From Salticus scenicus (Eukaryota; Arthropoda; Arachnida; Araneae; Salticidae), in contig OZ005652.1 of NCBI GenBank assembly GCA_963930645.1, positions 323,420,738 to 323,484,737 of the forward strand: a DNA stretch of 64,000 nt. The letters run 5' to 3'. The notes under the pieces were generated by a model that had not been told where the DNA came from, searched no databases, and saw only the letters and a program-made list of their open reading frames with translations. The position numbers and the translations under genes were made by a program. Shown piece by piece: positions 12,071-24,037 of this stretch; position 1 is the first letter of the stretch; every line of letters begins with the position of its first letter.

Positions 12071-12202
12071 TTTTTTTTTTTTTTTTTACAAATTTTCGTT
12101 CTGCCTTCCATCACACACTATGACACTTTGCATTATCTGATGCTTTCCGATTCATTTTTGTTCTAATTTATCTTGACGAAAAAATTGTATTCCTTATATT
12201 TT
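9371..12202. other. No gene recognised; homopolymers and simple repeats
   Basis: About 2.8 kb of A/T-rich sequence. It includes T runs near 9826-9860, (CAAA)n near 10408-10428, (TTCTTA)n near 11033-11056, a C17 run joined to an A run near 11790-11820, (TAAA)n near 11820-11980, and at 12034-12087 a long A run joined directly to a long T run, which is a perfect palindrome. Open frames here are short and biased by these tracts. Confidence 0.5.
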
Positions 12203-12948
12203 GGAACTCTCAATGGACTCTTCCCACCTGACGTCAGAGGTCACATGATAGAGGAAAAACAAATAGCAGACGAAGTCTTGTTTATCTAGAGCGATTGCTA
12301 AAATGACATATTTTGTATTCTTATTTTTGATCAATCGTATTTAATCTGTGCTATTTTTTATAAATCATCATTTTTAATCAATTTTATACCATTGTTCATC
12401 ATCTTTTGTTTGCTGTATACATTTACAATCATCATTTACTTTATACCTGTTATTGATGTTCATGAAGACAGGTTTAAATACTCTGATTTTTGGTCCTTAA
12501 ATCAGTGACAGTGCAATATCGTACTACGTAAATCCATTTAGACCAGTAATTAAATTAATTAACTTGTTGTAACACCTTTATGCAATTAAATTAAATGAAA
12601 ACATTTTAAATTTTCAATTTATAATCCGTAAACATTCCACAAGAACCTATTATGTATTGCTAGATCAGTTAATGTTACAGTTCCACTACAATATACAAAA
12701 ATCGATTCTTATAGGTAAAAATAAATAAACATATAAAATGTTTTTTAAAAATTATTAAATTTGCAAATACCATTGTTCTACTGTTTACAAATGCACAATA
12801 TTACTTTTATTTTATTTTATATTAAATATTAGAATTTTTGTTCTTAAGAACAATATTTAATTGAATTCGATTCTCAGAATTTGATTATTCGTTTTCCTCT
12901 ATCACGTGATTGAGCAGACGACAGTGGGAAGAGCCCATAGAGGCTCCC
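12203..12948. mobile_element. TIR DNA element, about 746 bp, no transposase
   Basis: Left end GGAACTCTCAATGGACTCTT faces right end (reverse complement) GGGAGCCTCTATGGGCTCTT. The similarity continues inward to 'ATGATAGAGGAAAAAC' (12244-12259) against 'GTGATAGAGGAAAACG' (12893-12908 reversed), giving arms of roughly 60-65 bp. The interior is A/T-rich with no coding capacity. Flanking 8-mers match only weakly, so the superfamily is undecided. Confidence 0.65.
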
Positions 12949-13957
12949 TACCTTCTGTTGTTTACAATAACGTATGCGCAATATTTCGTCGCCCATGAAA
13001 GAAACGACATTAAAAATGTATAATCTGATTATCTGAATTTTTTAGTTCCATTACCCGACTACTGTAGGTAATGAAAGTATTGTATTCAGTCAAATATTTT
13101 GATATCGATTTTTTTTTTTTTTTGCATTATTTAAAATGTGATTTTGGAATTTTTTCAGTGTGTATATCTGTGAATGTTTATGTGGAGGGGTAGAATATTT
13201 TGATTATTATATCTCTTAAAAAAAAAAAAAAAAAGGTAGAACGGGGAAATTTCATAATTAAAGCAGTTTCACTGAAGAGATACGGCTTTTGCTAACTTTT
13301 GGTGAAAATTGGGAAATCGAAAAAGAAACGTGCGAAACAGGAAGTGAAAACGTAAATCCGTATCTCAAAACCGATTCGAATGTTTTTTATTTCCTTTTAA
13401 GTTACTGTATAAACCCTCTTTTACATGTCTTTTGTCCTTTGGTATGTATTAATTGGTCTCTTCAGGAAAATTAACGGGCTTCTCGAATAAGTAGGTCAAC
13501 TTCCCGTATCATATCTCTTTATACACTGTGTTAAAAAACCAGGAGACTCGATTCTTGTAAATTATTTCATTTATATATATATATATATATATTTTTTTTT
13601 CCTGGCTATCAGATTCCTATGCAGATTTTATTTAATAAAGTTTTCTTTAGATTCACATCAAAATAAAATGGCTACCTCTAAAGATAATTAGTGTATTACA
13701 GAAAAAGGTCACCTGCCAAAAATTTTTGTTAGGCAAATTGTTCACGACTAAATCAGTAAATATAGGAATTATTTTACCGATTTTGTAGAGAAAAACGTAT
13801 TTTGTTAAAAATTACATTGCTATTTTCTCTTCTGATTGCCTAGAGGAATACCTTTCAATTATTTCTAACAGGGTCAAATTGTTACTTTTAAAAATGATGG
13901 TAAAATGTTAGACAAATTGTTCGTATACAGCATGTCAGCTCTAATATAATCTCTAAC
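12949..13957. other. No gene recognised
   Basis: T run near 13110-13124, A run near 13220-13234 and (TA)n at about 13573-13592. Upstream parts of the Tc1 relic that follows may reach back here (an ATGGCTACCTCTAAAG start-like phrase near 13669), but I cannot follow a frame. Confidence 0.4.
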
Positions 13958-14305
13958 TTTATTAGAAAGTCAGACAGAAATGGGGAAAGAAAGCAGACTG
14001 GTAGGTCTAAAAAGTTAACTCCTCGCGATGAAAGAAAACTTACTCACGAGTTTTAAATTAGCAGTGGAAGTATAGCAAAAGCCCAAAATGAAGCAGGACT
14101 TATTCATGTGTGTAAAAAGTACATAACAAGACCCAAATAAATCATTTTCAAAAAGTCGAAGCATCATCCAAAGTAGAAAAAGTCACATACAGGTTACCGT
14201 TTGTCATGGGCTAAGGAACACGTGTCATGGACCTCACATGATATTTCTGTAATTGTCGAAACATCAGAGGAGACCTCCATGTGGAGACTCAAAAAGATTT
14301 TGGGT
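13958..14305 (+). pseudogene. Tc1-like transposase relic, N-terminal half
   Basis: Two broken reading frames carry Tc1-family landmarks in the right order. The first is GERKQTGRSKKLTPRDERKL (the GRPR-like linker and start of the second helix-turn-helix). The second, after stops and frameshifts, is YRLSWAKEHVSWTSHDISVI (the 'RL.WA.EH..W' segment that precedes the first catalytic Asp). The SDES catalytic box should follow, but the sequence reads VETSEETSMW and then passes into a tandem array at about 14300. It is a truncated, dead element. I found no TIRs for it. Confidence 0.72.
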
Positions 14306-15190
14306 TCTGTCTGTTTGTAAGTTTGTCTCGTTATAGCGGTCGCAAACATCATGCCATTGACTTGTAATTTGGTACACCTGTTCACGAGACCTACGAAATT
14401 AGCTGTATATTTTTGGGTGTGTACTCCATTTGTAGTTCGTGTACAGGAATACGCCAACGTTTTTCTTATCATTACGGCTTATGGGAAAAAATAGTATACA
14501 TCGCGACAGTGGCTGCAAAAATCACGCTATTGACTTGCAATTTGGTACGCATGTTTATGAGCCACATGGAATTAGCTGTATGGTTTTGAGTGTGTATTCT
14601 ATTTGTAGTTCGTGTATAGAGACACGCAAAACATTTTCTTAATCCATCGGGAAGAATTTGTACGTATCGCGATAGCAGCCACAAAAATCACACCATTGAC
14701 TTGCAATTTAGTACACATATTTATGAGCTCCTCGGAATTAGCTGTAAAGTTTTCAGTATGTATTCCATTGGTAGTTCGTGTATAGGGACACGCCAGAGTT
14801 TTTCTTATCATTACGCCCATAGTCGGAATCTGTACATACCACGATAGTGGCTGTAAAAATCACGCCATATGAATTGTGACTTGAAATTTGATACACATGC
14901 TTATAGCCGTACATAATTAGCTGTATTTTTTGTATTAGCTGTATTGTATGTGTATTCCATTTGTAGTTCGTGTACAGGGACACGGCAAAATGTTTCTTAT
15001 CATTACGTTCTATAGACAAATTTGTATTTACCGCAATAGCGACTGCAAAAATCTTCAGATTGACTTGCAAATTTGGACACTCGTTCAGGCTCTGCATAGA
15101 AACAGCTGTTATTATTATTATTATTTTGTTTATATTCTTCATGGATTGAGTACTGGGACACGCCAAATTTCTTATTATTATGGCATGTAG
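14306..15190 (+). repeat. Tandem array of about 175-bp units (array E)
   Basis: Phrases of the form GTGTACAGGGACACGCCA recur at about 14438, 14612, 14780, 14972 and 15145. Each is followed by 'TTTCTTATCATTACG' and then 'CAAAAATCACGCCATTGACTTGCAATTTGGTACAC'-type sequence, spaced roughly 170-190 bp. The same core motif occurs in families A and B and in the 15.8-20.2 kb array. Short open frames on both strands here are repeat artefacts. Confidence 0.85.
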
Positions 15191-15780
15191 GGTGGATTTC
15201 GTTTAAACGCATTTTAACATCAGTACTTTGCAATCAACAACATGAAATTAGCATACATTGCTGAGATGCTTAAACTTATGTGTTATGCAGAAAATATGTG
15301 CTCTTAGGCTTCCTAATTAACGTACAGGATCTTACAAAAAAGTTCTGAAAATGCCACGTAATCTCCCAAATTATGTCAAATTACGAACAATCCCTCATGA
15401 AAACCGCATGTCATGAAAACCACATGAAATCTAAATGCATAAATCGCATACTTATAAATCATATTGGAACATACTCATTTCAAGAGTGGTTCGTGAAACT
15501 TTTGATTAAGTTTTAAAGGCTTGTCCTAGTATTTTCTTTTGCTATAAACATTGTTCATTTTTCTTTCCGCCGTCTTTTCCTAATTGCGATGAAACATTTT
15601 CAAATAATAACTGTAATTTTATCCTTTTATCTTTAAAGGTGAAATAACCACTGTTACGTCATGTCCTTGAATATCCTTTATACCTATCCAAAGCAAATAA
15701 TAAAAAAAAAAAATACTACACATTTTTAATTAGAGGGGTTTAAATTTTTTTATCGCGTTTAACGGTCTGTTTACAACATT
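15191..15780. other. No gene recognised
   Basis: A/T-rich spacer. 'GGCTTCCTAATTAACGTA' near 15308 recurs as GGCTTCCTAATTACCGTA near 47200, so part of it is dispersed repeat related to the family B copy there. 'CCTAATTGCGAT' near 15579 resembles the CCTAAATGCGAC motif that bounds the next array. Confidence 0.45.
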
Positions 15781-17846
15781 TTCCTAAATGCGACAAATTT
15801 TATCCCTTAAATGCGGAGAGTTTTACAATTTATATATAAAGGTAAGTTTAGCATTATTTCCCTTTTAACATTTCCCAACAAAGTTGAAAAGTGACTTCGG
15901 TTTGTCTGTGTGTCTGTCTCTCTGTCCGTCTATCTGTCTGTTCGAGCTCTAACACCCGTAAATGTTTATGAAATTTCTTGAAACTGATATATGTTATTCA
16001 AGTTCCCTGTCAGAAGTTTCCTATTGAAAATGAAGTTAATATATCTACTGGTTTGTGTACAGGGACAGCCGAAAGTATTCCAAAGCATCGTGTTTTATGA
16101 AGGGTATTTCTGTAAGCCATATTTAATATCTTAACTGTACACAAATCTTAATGAAATTGAAATATGTTATTCAGGTTCGCCATCGGATGTTTCCTTTGTA
16201 AAATGGAGTAAATATTAGCACTGGTTTGTGTACAGGGAGACTTGAAAGTATTGCGTTTTATGAGAGGTATTTCTATAAACTAAATGTTAAAAACTTTACT
16301 TTGTACAAGGCTTAATGAAATTGAAATATGTTATTCATATGCACAAAAGACTGCTTTCTGTAGAATACAGTATGATTAGTATTAGTCTTACAGGGCCACA
16401 TAAAAATATTAAGTTACATTAAGAGCTATTAATAAAAATTTACTGTCATTGAATTTTCTTTTACAATAAGCATTTTTAACACTTTTAAACTATTTTTAAG
16501 TGTGAATATGATTTAATTTGTTTATATTTTTGTCCGATTGTCTATCTTTTTATCTGTCTGTCTCCCGTCCCGGGAGTACTTAAATATTTTCAGAATTTTT
16601 AAAAATTAATATATGTTATTCAAGTTCACCATGGAATGTTTCCTATTTAAAATGTCATTAATATGTCCTGCACAATGGGTTCGTGTACACACACACGAAA
16701 CTTCCAATGAATTGCGTTTCAGGACAGACAGTTTTATAAATCACATTTAAATAACTTTCTGTTGTAAAAATCATAAATAAATTGAAATGTATTTTAATAT
16801 TCTAAAATAATGTTTTGTACAGAATGTGATATCATCAACCTTCAGATTTACAGGACTGCACTAAAATATTCAAAAACATTTAGGGCAGCAATTATAATCT
16901 AATAGCTGAATTTTCTTTTGCATTAATAACCTTTTTGCATTATAAGCCTTTTTAATATTTTTCAACGATGTACAAGAGTGGTTTTAAATTCAGTTAGACA
17001 ATTTGTATATTTTTCTGTGCTTCTGTGCCTGCGGTGTGATAATGTAGGCAAAGAATATTGAAAGTTATAGGATACAATAAGTACGTACTGTTGGAAAGCG
17101 TTAATATTCAATGCGTACTGCAAGATTTTTCATTCTTGTTTCAACACTTTCCAACAAGGTTGAAAATTGTTAATGACTTCAGTTTGCCTGTCTGTCTGCG
17201 CTCTAACTCCCGTAAACATTTATGGAATTTCTTGAAACTGATATACCATCATATTCAAGTTCACTTCCCTATTGAAATTGCAGTGCGTACCTCTTCTGTT
17301 TTGTGTACAGGGACACCCAAATTTTTTCAAATCATTTTGTTCCACAAGAGATATTTCTATAAACTTTATTTTATACGTTTACTTTACACAAATCTTAATC
17401 AAATTGAAATATATTATTTAAGTCCACTGTCAGATGTGTTTCCATTGAAAATTAAGTAAATACCATCACTGGTTTGTATACAAGGACACCCGAAAGTATT
17501 TAAAATCATTGCGTTCTATGGGAGGTATTTCTAAAAACCAAATTTTAAGAACTTTACTTAGCACAAGTCTTAATAGAATTAAAATATATTATTCATAAGC
17601 ACAAAAGAATGCCTTTCATAAAATACAGTATTATTAGCATTAGATTTACAGGGCCACACAAAAATATTCAGCTACATTAAAAACAATTATTGGAAATTTG
17701 CTGGAATTACATTTTCGTTCACATTAAGCGTTTTGATCACTTTCTAAATGTTTTAAAACTTTCCAACAAATTTGAAAAGGATTGATGACTTAGGTTTGTC
17801 TGTCTGTCTGTCCGCGCTCTATCTCCGTAAGTATTCATGGAATCAC

Positions 17847-18150
17847 ACAGAGTTACACATACATTGTTCAGAAAAGAAGAGTTAAACACATAGCTACACG
17901 CACTGTTATGAAAAAGGCAAAATTACACACACAGTTACACACAAACTGTTAATAAAAATGCAGAGTTACGCACAGAGCTACATACACAATGTTAGCAAAA
18001 AATTATCGGTACACACAGCGTTACGCACATTGTCAAAAGAAAAGGGTATTTACAAACGGAGTTAGACACACTGTTAATAAAAAAGCGAAAATAAACACAG
18101 AGTTACATACAAATTTATTAAAAAGGCAGAGTTACAGACAGAGATTTAAT
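17847..18150 (+). repeat. Minisatellite, about 42-bp period, seven copies
   Basis: Units resemble 'ACACAGTTACACACAAACTG' followed by 'TTAATAAAAATGCAGAGTTA', repeating about seven times with drift. It lies near the axis between the two facing halves of the large inverted array. Confidence 0.8.
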
Positions 18151-18889
18151 ATTTTACAAGGATAATACTTAAATTCTTATGCTTAAGTATAAAAAAATAT
18201 TTTTTTTTTTCGTAAATAAAATTATGAAAAAACGTGATATAAAACGCGGTTTCATCAATTTTTTGACAAAAGTTTAAATAAACGAATTGTTTAAGAATTA
18301 ACAAACAGATTTATGGCAAATGTATATTACTTAGGAGCATAAATATAGAATCAATGTACATTTATGCATTTTTTATATTTACCAAACGAGATATTAACTC
18401 CATTTTCAATAGGGAACATCCGATAATGAACTTGAATATCATATATCAGTTTCAAGAAATTACATAAATATATACGGGAATTAGAGCGCGGACAGACGAA
18501 CAGACAGATACGCAAATTGAAATCATATTCACACTTAAAAATTGTTAGACAGTGTTAAAAACGCTTAATGTAAACGAAAGGGTAATTCCAGTAAATTTTT
18601 ATTAACAGTTGTTAATGTAACTGAATATTTTTGTGTGGCCCTGTAAATCTAATGCTAATCATATTACATTCTGCAAAAAGCATTCTTTTATGCATATGAG
18701 TAACATATTTCAATATCATTAAGGTTTGTGCCAAGAAAAGTTATTAAAATTTGGCTTAGGAATATTCTCAGTTGTCCTTGTATACAGAAGAGTGGTAGTA
18801 TTTACTTACTTTTCTATAAAAATCATCCTATACTGAATTTGAGTAACATATTTCAATTTCATTAAAATTTGTTTAAAATAGAGCAATTA

Positions 18890-18992
18890 AAATTTAGTTC
18901 ATATTATATAATTTAGTTCATATTATATAATTTAGTTCATATAATTTAGTTATATTTTATTTCATTTACATAATTTAGTTCATATAATACCT
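18890..18992. repeat. Short A/T minisatellite (TAATTTAGTTCATAT)
   Basis: TAATTTAGTTCATAT-type phrases repeat about five times within 100 bp inside the right half of the large inverted array, a local expansion not seen in the left half. Confidence 0.7.
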
Positions 18993-20370
18993 CACTCGAA
19001 CTCAATACTTTGAAATAATTTCGTGTGTCCTTGTATGCAAACCAGTGAGGGCACTTACTCTATTTTGAATGGAGAACATCCGATAGTGAACTTAAATAAT
19101 ATATATCAATTTCATTAAGGTATGTGAAAAGTAACGGTAATAAAATATGGTTTGTAAAAGTACCACTCACAGAACACAGTGCTTTGGAATACTTTCGTGT
19201 GCCCCCGTGTACAAACTAGTAAAGGTACACACTTCATTTTCAATAGGGAACATCCTATACTGAATTTTAATAATATGTATCACTTTCAAGAATTACATAA
19301 ATAATAACGGGAGTTAGAGCGGGGACAGACAGATGCACAGACAACAGACAAACGGTCGACAGACTAACTGAAGTCTTTATAAACCTTGTTTGAAAGTGTT
19401 AAAATCATGTAGAAAGTAATAAAAACGTTTAATATAAACGAAACTATAATTCCAGTAAATTTCCAATAACCCTTAGTGTAACTGAATATTTTTGTGTGGC
19501 CTTGTAAATCTAACGCTTAACTTATTCTACGGAAAATATTCTTTTCTGCATATGACTAGCATATTTTAATTTCATTAAGATTTGTGCAAAGTAAAGATTT
19601 AAAGTGTGGTTTTTATAAATACCTCTCATAGAACGCAATGCTTTAGAGAATACTTTCGGGTTTCTCTCTATACAAACTATTAAGGGTATTTACTCCATTT
19701 TCAATGTGGATCATCCGATAGTAATGTTGAATAATATATTTCAATTTCGTGAAGATATGTGTAAAGTAATGGTAATAAAATAGGGTTTATGAAAATACCT
19801 TCCATAGAACACAATGCTTTGGAATACTTTCGGGTGTCCCTGTATAAAAACCAGTAGAGTTATACACTCCATTTTCAATAGGATACATTCTATAGTCACT
19901 TTGAATAATATATAATAGTTTCAAGAAGTTCCATGAATATTTACTGGAGTTGGTACACGGAGAGGCAGACGGGTGGACAGACGGACAGACAGACGGTGGA
20001 CAGGCGGACAGACCCAAACCGAAGTCAATAAGAAATTTCAACATTCTTTGGAAAGTGATAATAACATTCAAGTAACTCCCATGCATTAAATGCATTATCG
20101 CAATTAGGGAGTTTGAACATCGCATTTAGGATATAGTACCTTAAATGCGACAAAAATTTCCTAAATGCGACGTTGGTATACTTTTTCATAAATTACAAAC
20201 AATTTTTTAATTTCTTGAAAAGAAATGACACAAAACACAAGTTTAGAACTAAGAGAATAATGTTCAACCATTTTCTCTTTCTTTTCATATTTATTTATTT
20301 ACTAAAATATCATAAATTTCCTAAATGCGATAAACTTACCAAAAATCACGTCGCATTTAGGCACAGTGAT

Positions 20371-20780
20371 CTTACATATATATAATATACAGATAGTTAT
20401 AGAAAGAAAGATACAGCAGGTGTTTGAGGGAGGCAGTAGCCCCCCTCAGAAACGTTTCTGTGTATGTAGAAAGTCAATTGAATCAGTACATATATATATT
20501 ATATAACAAGGAATAAATAAAAATGATCCGTTGAATAATGCGTGATGCAAATAGGACGTTGAGACTCCTCATCTGCAGATCCACAAGTATGTTCAGACGA
20601 GAAGAAGTTTAATTTTTTTAGACTATTCAGATTGTTAGCAATGTTACTGGTATTGTATGAAGAATGCAGAAGAATTCTATTCAACTCGTTAAATTAAAGG
20701 GGGGGGGGATCTGGTAAGCTATGGGATATTGAAAAAGAACAAGTGCGGTCTTTTTCATTGGTAGGCAGAAATATATAAAC
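20371..20780. other. No intact gene; Tc1 relic may extend here
   Basis: Contains 'GAGGGAGGCAGTAGCCCCCCTC' near 20428, which resembles the GC hairpin of family B, and a G9 run near 20700. The frame 'GSGKLWDIEKEQVRSFSLV' (20704 onward) may be upstream transposase sequence, but I cannot confirm it. Confidence 0.35.
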
Positions 20781-21165
20781 GATATTGAAGTGCTGAATTC
20801 TGAGCTTCTTCCTTATGGCTCTGAATTAGGAGGGAAAAAGTAGATGTTTCAACAAGATAGGGCCTCTATTTCAACAACCAATGATTAGTTCACTGTAAAT
20901 AAAAACTAGTTCATTGTAAATAATGTGCAAGTTTACCAAAGTCAGCTAAACGTCCTGATCTTTACTTTGTGGGAAAACATCTGAGCAATGCTTGTAGGTC
21001 GAATATATGCTGGTGCAAAAAAGTTTTAATCCTTTACTGAAATTTGAAAAGTTTTAAATAGCTCAAGAGATAATTTTTGTTAAACTGGAATCAAGTATTT
21101 GTATGATTTACTACCAAGTAGAATTTTCGAAGTCATAAAAGCTAATATGAAGAGTATTACTTACT
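20781..21165 (+). pseudogene. Tc1-like transposase relic, C-terminal half
   Basis: One frame reads DIEVLNSELLPYGSELGGKK, a stop, then MFQQDRASISTTN, which is the second catalytic-Asp box of Tc1/mariner transposases (FQQDNA..H; the usual N is R and the H is S). Further on, pieces match the C-terminal end: LWENI (position of the catalytic Glu region), a stop, AMLVGRIYAGAKKF, a stop, SFTE, and LPSRIFEVIKANMKS, corresponding to 'SMP.R...VI...G'. Several stops and frame changes show it is dead. No TIRs were found. Confidence 0.75.
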
Positions 21166-22105
21166 AATATGACTTATATTTTATATTTTGCATTACTGTG
21201 CTTCTAAAGTTTAAAAAGGCAGAAACCATTTTTGTTGTCATTAATAATTTATTCTTGAAAATTATGGTAATGCTATTGATATTTTATCTTGTTAAAGGAT
21301 CTGCAAAATATTACATATAAAAATTACTTTATCAAAAATAAGAGATTTTTTTTTTCTAAAAATATCTAGTATCCGTCTACTCTTTTACGCAGTGTAGGAA
21401 ATTAAAAACTTATTGGTCCAGCACATATTTCATTCTGATTTTCAAACTTTAATTCTAGAATGGTGACGTTACATTGGTAACATCCACTTAACTAATAATA
21501 TTTGATAAAACGTTTAACTAATGAGTACAGTATAGCCATTATGATTTTTGCTGATTTTTTAAATGTGTTTCTGTTGAAAAAAAAAATGAAAAAAAATCTT
21601 TGCAATTACATTTATTTAATAACAATACGTATGCATAATGACAACAGTAAATTAGCTAGAAATTACCTACTTTTAAGCTACACCCTTTTCAGGACTCTTA
21701 CAAGAATGATAAAAAATCCCCTTCTTTACAACCACTATTTTTATGCGATATTTTCTCTCTTATTTAATTACGACACATTGCTGTAAAAATATGATAAAGT
21801 TTTTGCATAAAAATAGCGGTAAAAAAGAAGGCGAGAAACTCTCATCTCTGAAAGTATCCGCGAATGAGGGAGAAGACTTCGAACTGTATATATTTTTCGT
21901 TGAAAACTATTATTGAATATGCAATTTATACATGCTTATCTTATATTAAAATCAAGCGCACATTTTTAATTAATAAAACTAAAAATGAATTGAAAATGAA
22001 ATCATGGTAGATGATTTTATGAGCGCAAAGACTTAAAAAGATATGTATATTTATTTATCAACAACAAGTTATATAATAAATAGAAGTATTGTGCAACTAT
22101 ACATC
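21166..22105. other. No gene recognised
   Basis: A/T-rich. The 94-residue frame at 21502-21786 is low-complexity and A/T-driven, and I see no family match. Confidence 0.45.
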
Positions 22106-22254
22106 CATAGCTGCCAACTTGTGTTTATTTATTTTATTTCTTTTACAGTTTTTTATGCCTTTTCTTGAAGGGTTTTAATGACTGAATTAGGAGAAAATAG
22201 AGAAAATGTTGTAAAAAAAAAAAAAAAAAAAAAACGTACAAGTTAGCAGCTATG
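22106..22254. mobile_element. Small TIR element (MITE), about 150 bp
   Basis: CATAGCTGCCAACTTGTG at the left faces CGTACAAGTTAGCAGCTATG at the right, an inverted pair with two or three mismatches. An A run of about 22 lies in the middle. Flanking 8-mers match only partly, so the superfamily is uncertain; hAT is possible. Confidence 0.6.
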
Positions 22255-23340
22255 CATACCAATAGATTGTTTCAATAAATATTGTTATATATGTACAAAT
22301 AATATTTATGTAGAAAATAAATAAATAAATAGATTAAACTCTTCAAATGCAACAATAAAGGAAAAACAAAAAGCCTTATAAGTAACGGACAGTGTAGAAT
22401 AAAAGTTATATGGAAAATCAATATAAAATTATGAAATAAACAATCTATACCATTCTGCACATGACACACTTTATTCTCTATTCAAAAAATAGGAAAAGGC
22501 ATTAAAGAGCTGCATATTTCTTTATATAAAATGATTTATTTTTATATTTTAAAATATTTCATCTTTTTAAACGATACTCTCGTAAAATGTTACAGAGTAT
22601 TGAATATAGGAACATTCAAACTTTTGCTGACGTGAAGATTTTCTCTTTTCTTTGGTGTGCGTACTTCCATGATAAATTTTCCCAAAAGCTCTTTTCATAA
22701 ATATTCCCACGGAATGTATTCCGTCACGCTTTTTCATCATCATTTTGAAAAATGCTTTTTTAAATCTTAAGTTTTACATTTCTTCAAAAATGTGTCTATT
22801 TATTGTATGGTAAAAGGATTGTATGGTGTATTTTTAAATAGCTTGATATTTTCATTATAATTAAACCTGAATGGGGGATCTATTTATTTTATTAGATTAT
22901 ACTTTTAAGTTTTTTTTATACATATAAATATTTTTGAATGATATGTATAGTGACGAAAGATTTTGTTTATATATCAGAGCTAGAACGTATAGTGAACAAT
23001 TTTACTTAATTTAATTTTAACAGAGTAATAAAAAAATATTAAAATGTATCATAATTAGAACCTGCAACAAATTGAGACATTTAAAGAGGATAATGTTCCT
23101 CTTATTTATTGAAAAGTAACGAATGGTAATCTGCCAAATACAGATACCCAGTATTTTTACGTCATTCTAATCTTTAAATTATTATTAGGTCATTTCCAAT
23201 GTCTTCATGCTTGTGTCGTCTAGTTGAAAAACCGGCCAACTCTTTAAATATAAAAAATGCATTTTTCAGTTTTTTAAGTTCTAAGAAAACGTTACCCTCA
23301 TCTAGAAACAAGAAACCATGCCAAAGAAGACCCATCCCTT
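22255..23340. other. No gene recognised
   Basis: A/T-rich interval without terminal repeats, tandem structure or recognisable coding sequence. Confidence 0.45.
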
Positions 23341-23690
23341 AGTTATTTGCGCTTTAAAATCATGATGTGCAGCAAAGTCGGTCAAATCATAAAACTGTGG
23401 AGTTTCAATACCGGTCATCTCCATATCCGCGAGACCTTGATTCTGCACCAGCCGAATATAGTAGCACACATGTTGATTTGGATAGTGTTATTAAGTTTTC
23501 TTTCGCCCGTGACTGCTCTTTTTTGGTGTACATGAAGTTTCTAATATTTGAGTTTCGTGTTTTCTTCGACAATGGAGCTGTCTGTAGAAGAAGTATCTTC
23601 TAATAAATCAAGGAAGAAGAGAAGTGAGCCTACGGCGTAGAAAATGGACAAAGCCAAAGTTTAAAGGTTATGTACTATCACTTTGTAACA
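23341..23690 (+). pseudogene. Possible transposon-protein coding relic
   Basis: The composition is less A/T-rich than its surroundings and several frames look protein-like: TVEFQYRSSPYPRDLDSAP and, later, MELSVEEVSSNKSRKKRSEP followed by TA, a TAG, then KMDKAKV. A basic KKR..P..(W)K segment of this sort occurs near the start of several transposon-encoded proteins in invertebrates, and the TAG could be a mutated TGG. I cannot name the family, and the frame is broken. Confidence 0.3.
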
Positions 23691-24004
23691 ACATAATATT
23701 AAATGGCAACATAATTGCACATTAGTTAGCCTATTATGATTAATTAATTATATATTATTAATTTAATAACATACCTATGATAGTTCAGAAGGTTAAAGTG
23801 ACGTGTTTATGTAAGTTTCTTTACAACTCGAATAATTTCTCACTCTGTTAAAGATTAGCATATGATTAATGAATTTGGGACCCTTTGTATAATTTGTACC
23901 TTTGACCCTTTGTACCCCATTTTCATAATTTTCTAGAGTTATTTTTTGTTAAGGATATCAGTTATTTTTTATGAGATCTTTAATCAGAAATTTTTATCAA
24001 ATTG

Positions 24005-24037
<33 letters not shown>

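Larger units (their letters stand above)
15781..20370. repeat. Giant inverted repeat of tandem units (array P)
   Basis: The left half (about 15890-17845) holds three full copies and part of a fourth of a unit of about 0.62 kb. Landmarks 'TTTCTTGAAACTGATAT' recur near 15974 and 17226, with a diverged form near 16593. The right half (about 18370-20060) carries the same sequence in reverse orientation ('ATATATCAGTTTCAAGAAAT' near 18440). Each unit has an internal GTCTGTCTGTC tract and two or three copies of a GTTTGTGTACAGGGACAC core followed by 'GTATT....AT..TTGCGTTCTATG'. The motif CCTAAATGCGAC lies outside both halves (15783, 20160) and repeats on the right (20120-20130 reversed, 20320, 20350-20361 reversed). 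The 133-aa frame at 17058-17459 is part of the repeat. Confidence 0.85.

Noticed and set aside
12034..12087. A-run/T-run junction as the end of a retrotransposed cDNA
   Set aside because: No duplicated flanks or gene-derived sequence on either side; it is more simply a homopolymer palindrome.
17058..17459. 133-residue plus-strand frame
   Set aside because: It lies within the 0.62-kb repeat unit, has no domain, and the equivalent position in the other units is broken.
17847..18150. CRISPR-like array (seven repeats of about 42 bp)
   Set aside because: There are no unique spacers between conserved repeats; the whole unit drifts as a minisatellite, in clearly eukaryotic DNA.
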